Source: Psilocybe azurescens (taxonomy: Eukaryota; Basidiomycota; Agaricomycetes; Agaricales; Agrocybaceae). Taken from it: a stretch of 64,000 nt of DNA. The stretch is taken from positions 620,001-684,000 of the forward strand of contig JAJIRX010000557.1 of NCBI GenBank assembly GCA_023853785.1, written 5' to 3'. The translations under genes were made by a program, and so were the position numbers. The notes under the pieces were generated by a model. It searched no databases, was not told the origin of the DNA, and saw only the letters and a program-made list of their open reading frames with translations. Of this stretch, positions 44,992-56,684 are shown piece after piece; the stretch's first letter is position 1; each line of letters begins with the position of its first letter.

Positions 44992-46881
44992 ATGGCCGAG
45001 TCCTTCGACGGCGAGTCGTCTCACTACGACTTTTCAGGCAACGCGTTGGCATACCCCGGCTTCACGACTTCTTCTCCATTCCAACCTCTCTATCCATTGC
45101 TATCTACTCCCTTGACACTGCCTCGCGATTGGCCGGACAGCTATTATTCACCTTCGGCGGATCCTTTCAGCGAAACCTATTCGGACTTTCAGTCAAATCA
45201 TCTAGGCAATTCTAAGACAAATCTTGAAACAGCATCACCTCCATCTGGACTTGGAATACGGAATATTGAATTGATTAAGGACTCTAAGGATACTGAGATT
45301 GAAGACTGCCAGATTTCTCGGGCAGATGTCTGGTTTGGACATCAACTACTGGAACGCCGGCCTACCTGTCACAATCACACTTGCAGAAAGGACTCGATCT
45401 ATAATATGACAGAGGAAGAAATAGTCGACCGTCCCGCTACTCTTGGCTCTCCTTGGGCTTTCTCTGCTATCCTAAGAGCCGCTGAACTAGCAGGAGAGAA
45501 CGCCTCCACTGAAAGAGTTTCTTCTGTTTCTTCTAGACTTGACCTTAGCGATTCTACAAATCCTCTCGCCAGAAATTCTGCTAAGGAGGCTACTTGGTCT
45601 TTTGAAAGTATTTCTGCGTCTACGGGAATGTCGGTGGCCGAATTTGCTGCCCAGGTGTCAGCGACGGCTGAGGAAACTCTACGACGAATGTCCGGGGATA
45701 AGTTCATTTCTGATAACCCTGCCTATGATCCTGGTCGATTTCAGATGCTCGACGATTACAATGATGCGGATCAGACTTCCACATGGATGCCTATGCTGAT
45801 TCGGTCTCCGCCCTTGCCTCTTGCTCTCGCTGACATAAACATGCGAGATTTAGAATCATCTTGGAACTCGGCTTGTGTGGGTGTTAATCCTGCTGATATA
45901 TATTCTGTGCCTCTACCTGGGCTAAAACCTCGCCCTGAGCGTCTTTTTCTGGTGCATCCAGATCAAGTGGCGTTGGCTCGCAAAGACGTTGTCATCCAAT
46001 GCTCCTCTGATAATCAAGCTGGCGCACCGGACTTGGGGACGCAAACGGACTCAATTGCTCAAGTACCTGATCTTGATTCTCCATATGAAGGTCCTGTCAA
46101 TCTGCCTCTACTGAGATCCAAACTTGAAAACGCTGAGCAAGCAAGTGACGATGAACCTTCGATTTTCCAAAGTCCATCAAGTTCGGAGTATTCCCCTCCG
46201 TTAAAGCCTATGGGAATGAAAAGAAACCAATCTTCCCGAATCAGCACCCGAAGAACAGCACGTAAATCAGAAGATCCTGACGACTATACCGAATATCAGG
46301 ATACAGACCAATACAATCTCCTCCCCCTTGAACTTTGGGCACGCCTGTCTTCGACGCTCATAGAGGGATCAACATCGAAGAACTTAAAGCCAAGGCCGAG
46401 AGATATCGACTGCGTAATCAAGGACGCGACTATGATAAACGATGGCTCATTTCATTTGCTGGAAAATTGTCTGCAAAAGGTGAACTGGTTGAAGAATTTC
46501 GCTGCTATATATCTGGGTGCAAACAGAACAATAAACGTCGGGATCACATATTGATCCATGTGGGCGCCCATTTGGATCAGAGACCTTTCAAATGCATGCA
46601 CTGGTATGTCCCATGTTTTTGTTCTATTCTACGGAATATTTTCTCACAAATTCGATTACCATAGCTCCTCTCGATTTCTGCGGAAGAACGAGTGCAAACG
46701 CCATGAACTGAGTCACACTGGAATTCGGCCGTTTTCATGCCATCTTTGCCCTTCTCCTGCAACCACTTTTGTTCGTCAGGACCTTCTCAAGCGACATATG
46801 AAAAGGACGCATCACATAGACTTCAAAGCAGATAAAGAAAACGAAGAAAATCATCGTCCAAAGAAGAGAGCTAGGCATTAA
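44992..46881 (+). CDS. C2H2 zinc-finger protein, likely transcription factor
   Basis: A long acidic, Ser/Pro-rich N-terminal region (about 440 residues from MAESFDGESSHYDFSG) is followed by a conserved block VFDAHRGINIEELKAKAERY, DYDKRWLISFAGKLSAKGEL and EEFRCYISGCKQNNKRRDHI. Then come a first C2H2-like unit (RCYISGC ... HILIHVGAH) and a second, KCMHC ... KRHELSH, whose second Cys is split by an intron (46604-46671). A third unit is SCHLCPSPATTFVRQDLLKR with HMKRTHH. A basic tail RPKKRARH ends the protein at 46881. The frame slips by one base at about 46337-46339, where a G run separates LLPLELW from GTPVFDAHRG. The literal N-terminal frame would otherwise continue to 46554 and miss the fingers. 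An upstream in-frame ATG at 44932 also exists. Confidence 0.75.
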
Positions 46882-47135
46882 TTGATATAGCGGAGAAAAT
46901 AGTCATCAGCCTATCAAGTAGACGAGGATTAAATGTTATGATTTAGAAATACAAATGTCCATGAATAGAATAGAAGGTTGCTAGGAATATGATGTTGTAA
47001 CAAGGAACAGATAGGTGTTGCAAATGAGATAGCTAATATATATGCTGAGTGAAAATCATGAGTGTACGGGAAAGAATCTGATGACTGGAAAGCAAATGCA
47101 GAAGTTGAAAGACGGATATGCTGTGCACTAAACCT

Positions 47136-50100
47136 TTATGGTCTCCAAACAGAATTTCGCGAAGATGTGTTGGGATTCGAGGTTCTACCTCGAAGGGGCG
47201 TTTTTGACGGCGTTACTGGCCGGAGCAGGCTGGTGGAATGCTCCAGCTCTGCTCGTCGCATATACTGCAAAGGCGCTAAGGGAGAACCCCCTCTAACGGA
47301 GGGTGACGACTTCAGTGACTGTGGGCTTTGACCACTCGGCGTCATAAGTGAAAACGACGGGACGAAAGGTAATGTTGGCTCAGGGGTATGCGGCGCTCGG
47401 GGAGGTGACAGAGGCGGTGAAAGGGGTTTCATTGATATTGACTCCATTAACGATGCAGAGCTAATCCATTTTTCTTGAGCCCCTATACGTGGTGAATCCG
47501 GTGCTATTCTAAAGCTTTCGGCAAAATGGTCTTTAATGAATCTAATGAGAAATGTCAGAAACGCGGGCCAAAGAAAAACAACAGTAATGATGATACGAAC
47601 TTCGAAAGTTCTGTCCAACCACCACCTACGCGTACCATGACGGTTTGAGAGCGCAGAATGCGACAGAAACACAATTTAGGATCCTGGTTACCAATCCAAT
47701 ACTTTCCACTTTGATCACGCCAACTCTCAGTGATTCCTTCAATGTTGATACCCACCGAAAGTTGGTTAACGACATCACCTACTGCGATATCGAGCTTGCT
47801 TTTTGGGTCGGCAACGTATTTTTTCCTCACCGCCGAGTCAGGTTTCTTTACTGGTGTTGCAGCACGCGGATGGGGAAGTATTGACGAAAACGAATCTCTG
47901 GGTGCGCGAGACCAGGTTGAAGGATTACCAGAAGAACGAGAAGGACCCAAAGAGGATCGAGAATGAGAATGAGAGTGGGTGGAGATTTCTGACATAGCAG
48001 GAGAATGACTCCGTTTAGTCTTAGTCTCGCTAACTATACGAAAGCGAGAAGATATGGATGGCGTGGGCGTTGCAACAGAGCTTGAAAGACTAGTGGTGCG
48101 CTGTCTAGATGCATATGTTGAACCGTATAATGAAGAGTTCAGAGGACCTGACACAGAACGATTGGAGGATATGCTGGATTGTCGGCTCGTAGAGGGGCTT
48201 GCTGCAGCTTCATTTGTTCCAGACGTTGCTCTGCGGGTTTTGGATTGTGGGACAGGAGGAGCGAGCATCTTCCCTTTAGAAGGAATCGAAATAGAGGATA
48301 CTGATAAGTTCGAATATGAGCCCTTTTTCTTCGCAGCACGAGGATGAGTTGGAAGAGGTGGAGCCGATGAAATGCTGTTTCGTCCAGCTCTAGAACTATT
48401 TCTACTGATTGCACTGCTTGGACGAGATTTGTTTCCACTTATGCGGTCGTTAGCCATTTCCTCCAGTTCGGTCCAAGTTTGTTGGATTCGTGAATGTTCT
48501 GATCTCGTCCGATGGTCGTCAATAGCGCCTTCGCACTTTAATATCATGTCGTCCACCATGTCACGAGTAAAGTTGAGACGCGACGAAAGCTGCTCTGCTG
48601 GTGCTACTGTCAGCACACTTCGATGAGCGGAAGATAGAATGCCCATTGGGGCAGCAGGATAACTATCGATGTGCTCTAACAGGTCACTCAAAGCAGCATC
48701 ACAGGCTCGAACGGCGCCATGAACGCTGGAGAGCTTCTGGACTTCCTTGAGGGATACAAATGCCTCTTCGACATCTGCTTTCAGAAGCTTAAGTTCAGTA
48801 TTGAGAGAGGTATCGTTCATGGAAGGGAAACTTAGAGTATCCGCTGAGATTGACGATAGATCGTGGTGCATTTTCTGATATTGCACCTCAGTGGGCAAGT
48901 TAGATGAAGATTTCGAAGGCCGTCGTGCTTCGTTGATGCCAATGGACCGCAAGCGTTTACGCAGAGCAACTAGTTGTGATTGAAGTTCTGTCAATTTTTT
49001 GGAGCGAGTAGGATTTGATGGATTTGGTGTGGCTTGGTTGCCAAAAACATCTAGCAGTAAACATTTTAGCGAGAACAACGTGAAGTTGGAGACAGTCTAC
49101 CTGCTTCATTGCTCGCAAGTTGATAAATCCTATTTTCCGTATTCTTTTCTTGTTTAATGAGTCGGTGTTTAGTTTGATTGGCCTCTTCAAGACTCTGTAT
49201 CTCCGTTTGCCTGTGCTTCTCAAGGCTTCCAACCTCGGCGCAGTGGACTTCTTCGGCGACCCTCTCGGCTTCAGCTTGTTGCTGTTTCGCGAGGTCCTCT
49301 GCTTGTGACTGGAGTACTGGTTCTGCTGAAAACTTTTTCATCTCAGTTTCTCCCAGTTCCTTCGAGTTGATTTTGCCTGCCCGTTCCTCGGCGATGATTT
49401 GTTCTTTGGCTTGGAGTTGTTTCGCAGTTTGCTCCAACTGTACTTGAAGCGCTTGTTCTGCGACGATCCTCGCTGATTCAGACTTTATAAGCTCATCAAC
49501 GAGCCTCTGCCTCTCTGCTTCTCGTTGTCTTGTAAGATCTTCGAGCTTTGCTTGATGTGCCTGCTCTGCTGCGACCCTCAAGGCTTCAGACTCAGCGAGG
49601 TCTCTGAGCTGGGTTTGCGCCGCCCATTCCTCGGCGAATCTCTTTTCCTCGATTTGCTGTCGCTTCGCCAACTCTTCGATTTCACTTCGACGTGTTTGTT
49701 CTTCAGCGAGCCTTGTTGCCTCTGCCCTGGCAAGGTCTATTTCACGTGCCTTGTTATCTTCAAATTGTTGCTTCTCAACCTGCCGTCGCCTCTCAAGCTC
49801 TAGTTCGGCTTGATGAGCCTTTTCATCATTAATGCGTCGAGTCTCAGCCTCTTGCTGCCTTTCGATTCTCTCTATCTCTAATTTTCGTGCCTGATCTTCA
49901 GCTAACCTCTCCAGTTCAGCTTTCTGCTGCCTGACAAGTTTGTCAACCTCGGCCTGACGTGCCTGATCTTCGGCAAGCCTTTGCATATCCTGTTGTTTCC
50001 GTTGAAGTTCCATTTGTACTTGTCGTTCCTTTTCTAGTTCCAAGGCGGCTGTCTGGCGTTCTGCGTGTAACCGACGCTCTTTTTGTAATTGTACTTCCGC

Positions 50101-53100
50101 TTCACGTATTTTATCAAGCATCTCTATTCGCTCTTGTTCCAGCCTTGCTCTTTCTGCTTCTTCCTTCGCTAGTTTATCCTTGACCACTTGAGAGCGAGCA
50201 GCCTCCGCTTGCTTCTCAAGTTGTTCAAGGGCAAATCGTTTTGCTTCCGCTGCTTCTTGCGCGAGGCGTTCACGTTCTGCAAGTTCGATTGCTTCCGCTG
50301 GCGCTCTAGTTCCATGCGCTGTTCCTCGGCGAGTTTCTCTTCCAGTAAACGACGTTGCTCTGCGGCCTCTAATGCCTCCCCTTTCTAAGCGAAGATGCTC
50401 TTCCTCTTCAGCAGCCAATCGTTCTGCTTCCGCCTTCTTCTGTCCTTCTTCCGCTGCCTTTAATTCATCCTGGTATATGTGTGCACTTATCAAAGCAGTG
50501 GACACAGAATTGATGAAGGCAGTAAAGTCTTCATCCCAACTTTTGATTCGGAGTTCGGCATCGTTGACTATGTTTTCCCGCGATTTGAATATTGATTCCC
50601 TAGTAGAAGCGTCCAGCTTGTTCGAAAGTTCGTCCATTGCTCGAAGTAACGCGCGAGTCTGGGATAACGATCTTCCAACATTTGAGCGTCTGTCCCTCAC
50701 AAGGACTAAGCCGTCCATCATCGCCTGGAGGTGGCCAATGCCTTCAACAGTATTTCGTGGTATAGATGAAAGAAGGGATTTTTGCGAGGACAAGTCTTGA
50801 ATGACAGCGACAATGTCAGTGTTAGTGGATTCTAAAGCCAAGTCAGCTAGCCTTGCTTTCCTGACTAATTCGAGACGGGTTTGTGCATTTTTCAGAGTAT
50901 CTAAGTTGCCACTGAGCCTCATGGTATACGAGTTTGAATCTGCCCGGACACCAGCGTCAAGAGAGACGAGATCAATAGACAAGTCATCGAACACATCTGG
51001 GTCTGAGAAATTTGTTGACAACGGAGAGGTAGGATTGGCCAAGGCCTTTCGGTTTACAGAATGCTGAGCAACGAATGGAACCCGATGGGTTAGACCGTTT
51101 ATAAAACTTGCAACTTCTCCTTCTATAGGCTTGAGATCGACTATCTTCATCTCTGTCGCCGAGCGTATGCCATCCAACGGTGCCTCCAAAGTGGTTTCAA
51201 TGGAGTCCTGTATCTGAGCCTTGCAGTCTTCAATCCGTGATATAATTTCATGAAATTCATCTCGAACAGAGTTCATGGCAGAAGTCTGTTCCCTGATAGC
51301 ATGGAGTATACGCAGCATAAGATTTCCCCTTTGTAGAGATCTCCGGAGCCGAGATTTTTTTCCTTCAAGCACGCCAGCAACTCGGGTTCCAAAGTTGCGG
51401 ACAGTACCTCTAGTGGATTTGTGATATCGTGATTTAACTTGGAACCGATTCGAAGGAATTCTTTGTCGAAGTCTGTAGTTCCATTATCGGCAGTAAACAA
51501 AGAAGTAGTTGAGCTCTCCGGGGTCGTAGGTGCTCCAGTATTACTAGATTCTTGTTGCCATCGTTCCTGGTGCATGCTTTCCACAATTTGTGATTTTAGA
51601 GCCTTGACCAAAGTAACTTTTGAGTCGATATATGAGGAGATCTTCCTGCTTTCCCGCAATCGGGTCAACCGGCCGGTGATGGAATTACGGATCTTGAGTG
51701 TATTTTCTCGAATCGAAGCAAGTCCGTTAACGGTAGCAACAGCATTTTCCTTGAATTCCCGGTCAATTCCCCGTATTTCGAGACCTACTAAAGCAGCTGG
51801 AGCAGTCCGTAAAATGTGGTCTGCTTCATTCATGGCCGATTGCGTAGAGTCTAGAAGAGAAGGTAGGAATGCCAAAAATACAGAATGACTGGTAGGATCC
51901 AGGCAACGTTCAACGGAAAGGTCAAGGGAGGAGCCATCTCCCTCACCAGTGGATATACCGTCTTCGAGTTTCGTGATCAAGAATGCAAAGGTGGATGATA
52001 AGTCGTCAGCAGACTTGGTCAATGTCTCGACACGTTTGACTGCCTCGTAGGCTGTTCGGAAGTCCTTAGCAACGATATCAACTCGCTTGGCCAGTCGATT
52101 GACTTTGTTAATGTCCATAGAAAGAAATTTGATCAACGCTTCGTTAGCAGGCTTTTGGTCAGGAAAAAGGAAGTGTTCAGGACGAGGAAACATGCTTGTT
52201 GTAGCTGACGGATCTCCGCGGACGGCCAACCGCTTCAGTATGGTGTCAACACGTGACATAAAAGAGGTACTTTGGCGAGCAGTTGGGTGATATAGTTTTG
52301 CGGTCTCAATTTCTTCGAGGAGATTGGAAGCTGCGTTAAGGTCCTTCATAGTTTCAACGTATATTTCGTCCGCCCTATAATACGAAAATAAGTGTCTGAA
52401 ATATTGACAAGTAAGACTATCGTACTTTCGCCATTGCATGACCAGATTCATTGTAAATTTACTGATATTCTCCATCTCGTTGATGCACTTTTCCTCCAAT
52501 CGATCTTGTTCGTCGAGCAATTCATCCGGGACAGGTTTTCTACTGTGATCGATCAATTTGTCCAGGGCCTTCCCCGCAGCAGCGACTTTTCCATGCCTGA
52601 GTCCAGTGACCCTTCCAGAGAATTGAGCCGCGTCTCGCGATAGTAGTTCTGCTAACTTGAACCGCGTACTTCTGGAGAAGGCCTGGGAATTTAGGGCACT
52701 GTCAGAACCAGCCGATACCAGTGATGCATTTGAAGAGCGACGCGAAAGTCCAGGAGATTCTTCGGGCCTCGTAATGCTGTCATATATTGATGGACTCCAA
52801 CGCGCTCGGCTGATACAAAATGCCTCTAAGTCCTCAATAATTTGTCGTCTTTCCTTCCAGGATTGCTGTCGGTTCTCCTCCCAGGTCAATCTAATGCCCA
52901 TCATTTCCAGACTTTCAGAACGGTCCCGCAGGAGATGTAACAGTTTGTCCAGTCCGTAGATTGTCGTCAATGTCAGTTCAATTACGTCAGTATCCTCCGG
53001 AGAGAGATTTCGTTGTGTTGCAGCTATAAGTATAGACATATTTTAGACAAATAGAGGTAGAGATATGATGCACTTACCTTTAGTTAATTGCCTTAATTTC

Positions 53101-53516
53101 GTAAGTTCTCCCGTGTCAAAAATTCCGTTTCTTTCTCAATAGCATCATGTTCAATCACCCATCGTTGCAATTCAAGTCGAGTAGGGAGCCCAGGAACCTC
53201 TTCCGAAGAGGATTTAACAGCATCCAGACCAGCAAAAACATCAATTGGGGGTAACGACTCGAGAAACTAGAAATATGATGTAAGTTACAAATCTTCTACA
53301 CGACACAAACAGACATACTTTGATTTTTTCCTCGATCCAAGCCTTCCTGTCGCTAAATGTCTGCAATTCAATTACTTCGTGCGATTCAAGAGCTTGTTCC
53401 TCGCCGGCTGATTTGTTTTCAGAGGTCGTTGGTAAAGATGTCGTGGATATGTCAAGGGGTGCAACGCGTGTGTTCAGGTCGCTAACCTCTTCAGATGTGA
53501 GGCCTGGATCTGTCAT
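47136..53516 (-). CDS. Giant coiled-coil GAR (GAS2-related) domain cytoskeletal protein
   Basis: Predicted microtubule-associated protein of about 1,950 residues. The start at 53516 gives MTDPGLTSEEVSDLNTRVAP. The first roughly 800 residues are helical and spectrin/Kar9-like (ELTLTTIYGLDKLLHLLRDR, GLASIRENTLKIRNSITGRL, GNLMLRILHAIREQTSAM). Next comes a long Glu/Lys/Gln-rich coiled coil encoded at 49150-50480 with repeats such as RLAEEQTRRSEIEELAKRQQ. A basic Ser-rich stretch follows, and near the C-terminus the GAR domain: DIAVGDVVNQLSVGINIEG, GKYWIGNQDPKLCFCRILRS and QTVMVRVGGGWTELSKFIKD. GAR domains bind microtubules. The frame slips at the T run 51355-51361 between LACLKEK and SRLRRSLQRG, and transiently between 50297 and 50377. 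The Kar9 relationship is my inference; the GAR domain is secure. Confidence 0.8.
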
Positions 53517-53954
53517 AATTTATGATATGCAACTAGTTTGTTAGTCCTAGACGAGTATCTGGCGTCGAGATATATTGGCTATGCACCGCATAGCTTGCGG
53601 AAGAGTGCAGTACCGATGATCAAGAGTGCGTCTAGCAACGAGGCAGGATATTCGGGCTATGATACAACACGAGCGAAGGGACACGTGAGAAAAACCAAAC
53701 TAGTAATTACTGTGATACGGAGAACAGGTTACAACATCAGGTAGATTCGTAGAACTAGGTAGAATCTAATTGTCATGGGTTGGTCAAGGGGTAGAATGAA
53801 ACACAATGGGTTGTAGTTGTAGGCAGCTTATAAATTAATAAAAGACGTGTCCAACGTAATTAATTCTCTTTCTGGGAGGTTCCGGGACGACCTTTCGAGC
53901 CCTTCAGAGCGAAATTCAGTTCTCTACGCTTCTTATCATAATGAGCAGCAGCAG
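53517..53954. other. Intergenic, 5' of the GAR-domain gene
   Basis: About 440 bases between a minus-strand stop and the next minus-strand start. It should contain the promoter of the GAR-domain gene. A plus-strand frame at 53538-53744 is unsupported. Confidence 0.4.
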
Positions 53955-54793
53955 CTAACCAACCTGAGTGGTGTGATCTTCTGGCTGAGAAAGACTTTGC
54001 ATTCGAAGAGCCAACAACCTCATTCTCTCAATTCCTCTTTGATCGTTTCGTTGACCTAACCCAAAGTTTAGCTCGACCTCTTGCATGAATGCGGCAATGT
54101 CAGCTAGAGTCATCCCAAGAGCACGCAAAGTTGCTGTTTGAGTTCTATAGATACTCAAGTTGTCAGTCTTCAGGCCACAAATATCCAACCTCAGAATACA
54201 TATACCGAGAATGCTGCGTCTCGTCCAGAAGCTGCCGAAGACCTGTTCTCATCTCTTCGTCTGTAGCGGCACGATCAGCTTCCTGCCTGGATATTTGCCC
54301 TTGTAATTCGCTCGTCCGGTTCATTGCATGCAGACCCGTTTCTCGAAGCCGACTGAGCTCCACGTTTGCTATTGATGCTTGATGAGATGCTGCGGTAGTT
54401 ACGCTGCCTTTGAAGAGTTGAATGTCTTTCTCCAACATATTGACCTTCCTTCGAAGAGACACTATTTGTCTTCTTGCTGCAATGTATGGGAGAAATGCGA
54501 TGGGAATAAGAAATGTGGATAATACAGCGACATGAATGATAACTGGGTATGTTCGCCTCCCGCTGTTATTGGTATCTGCAAAACGGTACGGTGTCTGTCC
54601 TGCATCTGCTTGCCTTTCCATGATCGTGGATTGGGAAAATGCAGGATATAAGCAAGTACATATCGTGTTGCTCTGAAACTATAATAGCACGCCTTGCGCC
54701 ATCAGCAATCTTATCCGGAGTAGGGTCATGTGTCGTGGAAACGAAGGTCCTTTGAATGTCAACATAAGTCGCACTCGGAGATAAGAGGTCCAT
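53955..54793 (-). CDS. Small membrane-anchored coiled-coil protein, unknown function
   Basis: I do not recognise the family. The start at 54793 gives MDLLSPSATYVDIQRTFVST and, after an intron near 54600-54670, GQTPYRFADTNNSGRRTYPV. One strong membrane helix follows (VIIHVAVLSTFLIPIAFLPY) and then a coiled coil (ARRQIVSLRRKVNMLEKDIQ, VELSRLRETGLHAMNRTSEL, RQEADRAATDEEMRTGLRQL). After a second intron the C-terminal exon reads ATLRALGMTLADIAAFMQEV, ERMRLLALRMQSLSQPEDHT and stops at 53955. The layout suggests an organelle- or ER-membrane protein with a coiled-coil domain, which is inference. An alternative start at 54829 is in frame. The roughly 220-base gap to the next gene on the same strand suggests compact packing. 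Confidence 0.6.
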
Positions 54794-55012
54794 GACAGAA
54801 ACGCGTTGATTAAAATGAAAAGGTGCCACAAAAGGTATAAATGCCTAGGATATCATGAAAAATGGTAAAATGGTTGGTAGTGCTACAAATAATGTTATAT
54901 TATACAGACAGCAAGAAGAAGTAATGTTAAAAGAGAAGGAAGGTACACGAAAACTCAAAACAGAAAGTGTAGAAAATCCTCAAACAAATTTACATATAAA
55001 TAAACCTGAAAC

Positions 55013-56650
55013 TCAACTGAAAATCTTCCACCACTTTCGCTTTTCCTTTGCGGCAGGTTTTACATTCGGTGTGTATGAAAGTTTTTTGCGTTCAGTTTGG
55101 ATTTGGGCAGCGAAGACTTGCGTAGTAAACCGCCTTTCTGTGACACCTTTGGTTTGGGTGGAATTCTAAGAAATAGATAGAAATGAGATCACTAACAGTC
55201 ACAAAAACCGGAAAACTTACTCGTCAACCATGACAATATATTCTTTGTCTTTCCGAAGAGTTTTTGTGATAGCAGCGACTTCTTGTTGATACTTTAATCT
55301 GGCATTGTCCGGGACGTTGACCTTTATGCGCCATATCGCCACACTGTTGCCCGTCTGGGAAGGTAGGTACACGAACACAATGACTAAACGAGCAGGATCA
55401 TAGAACGCGACAGACTCTTGCAATGTCTTATCCATCGTTCCCTGAAGTTGGTTGAATGTGAGCCAATCAAACGCAGGATCTTGTGGAAATTGGTGCATTC
55501 TGAAAATCGTATTCAAGAACAAAGCACCTCTTTCCCGAGTTTGTAAAAACTTCATAAGCTAAGGATGTATTCATCAGTCTGGGAACGGCCGAGAAAAGAG
55601 AAAAGAAAAGAGGCGTACACCGTATGTCCCAATATTAAATGACATCTTCTGTACCCAAGCAAGCATGGCTGCGACGCGCTTGTCTTTATTGGAAGGAAAC
55701 ATCCAATGTATCCTCTCGCGGGCTAGACGCCCATTTCCAAAGAACGCGTTCGAGACAAATGCAAAGGCTGCACCACGAGACTCAACGAAGCGAACATTTG
55801 AAGCATCGTTTATAGGTGTTGTTGCGATGCCTTGTTGCGCCTGAGCCAAAGTTTTCGACGGGACGCTGCGAGGACTGCCACCCCAAATATCGGAAGCTTT
55901 GGGAGAGAAATGGACCCGTCGATTACCGTCGTACTCGTCTTCGTCATTTAGCGAACCCCATCCATCATCCTCGGCTTCCCAAGCCTCCCCCCATCTATCA
56001 TGCTGCGCTTTGGACTTGGGTTGTGCTTTTGTGCAGCGGCGGCAGCAAGTGCGGCGGCGTGAAGTTGAGCGGCGTTCCCTGCAGGATGTTTCTGGGTTTG
56101 AGCGTGATTAAGTAAGGAATTTAGAATTTGCGAACGTTGCTGAGGAGAAACAACATTCCGACCCCCAGAAGTATCCGCTACATTTATAGTCACCTTCGAC
56201 TGATGTTGTTGCGTAGCTGTGGGCCATTCAGCCTTTGAATTTCTCGCTCCTCCCACACCCCAAGCGCTTTCATCAGCTTTACCCCAGTCGCCAGCACCAG
56301 CACCAGCACCAGCACCAGCACCCCAATCCCCACCTCCCACACCCCAAGCGCTTTCATCAGCTTTACCCCAGTCGCCAGCACCAGCACCAGCACCAGCACC
56401 AGCACCAGCACCAGCACCAGCACCAGCACCAGCACCAGCACCCCAATCCCCGCCTCCCACACCCCAAGCGCTTTCATCAGCTTTGCCCCAGTTTGAGGCA
56501 TCCTGGCCCCATCCATCGTCTTCTTGAGGCCATCCATTTTCTTGACTGGCGTGGTGGCCGCCTTGAGCAGATTTTTGTTTATGTTTATGTTGTTGGTGCT
56601 GGTGTTGGTGTTGGTGATGCTGGGGTTGTTGTTGGTGTTGTTGTTGGTCG

Positions 56651-56684
<34 letters not shown>

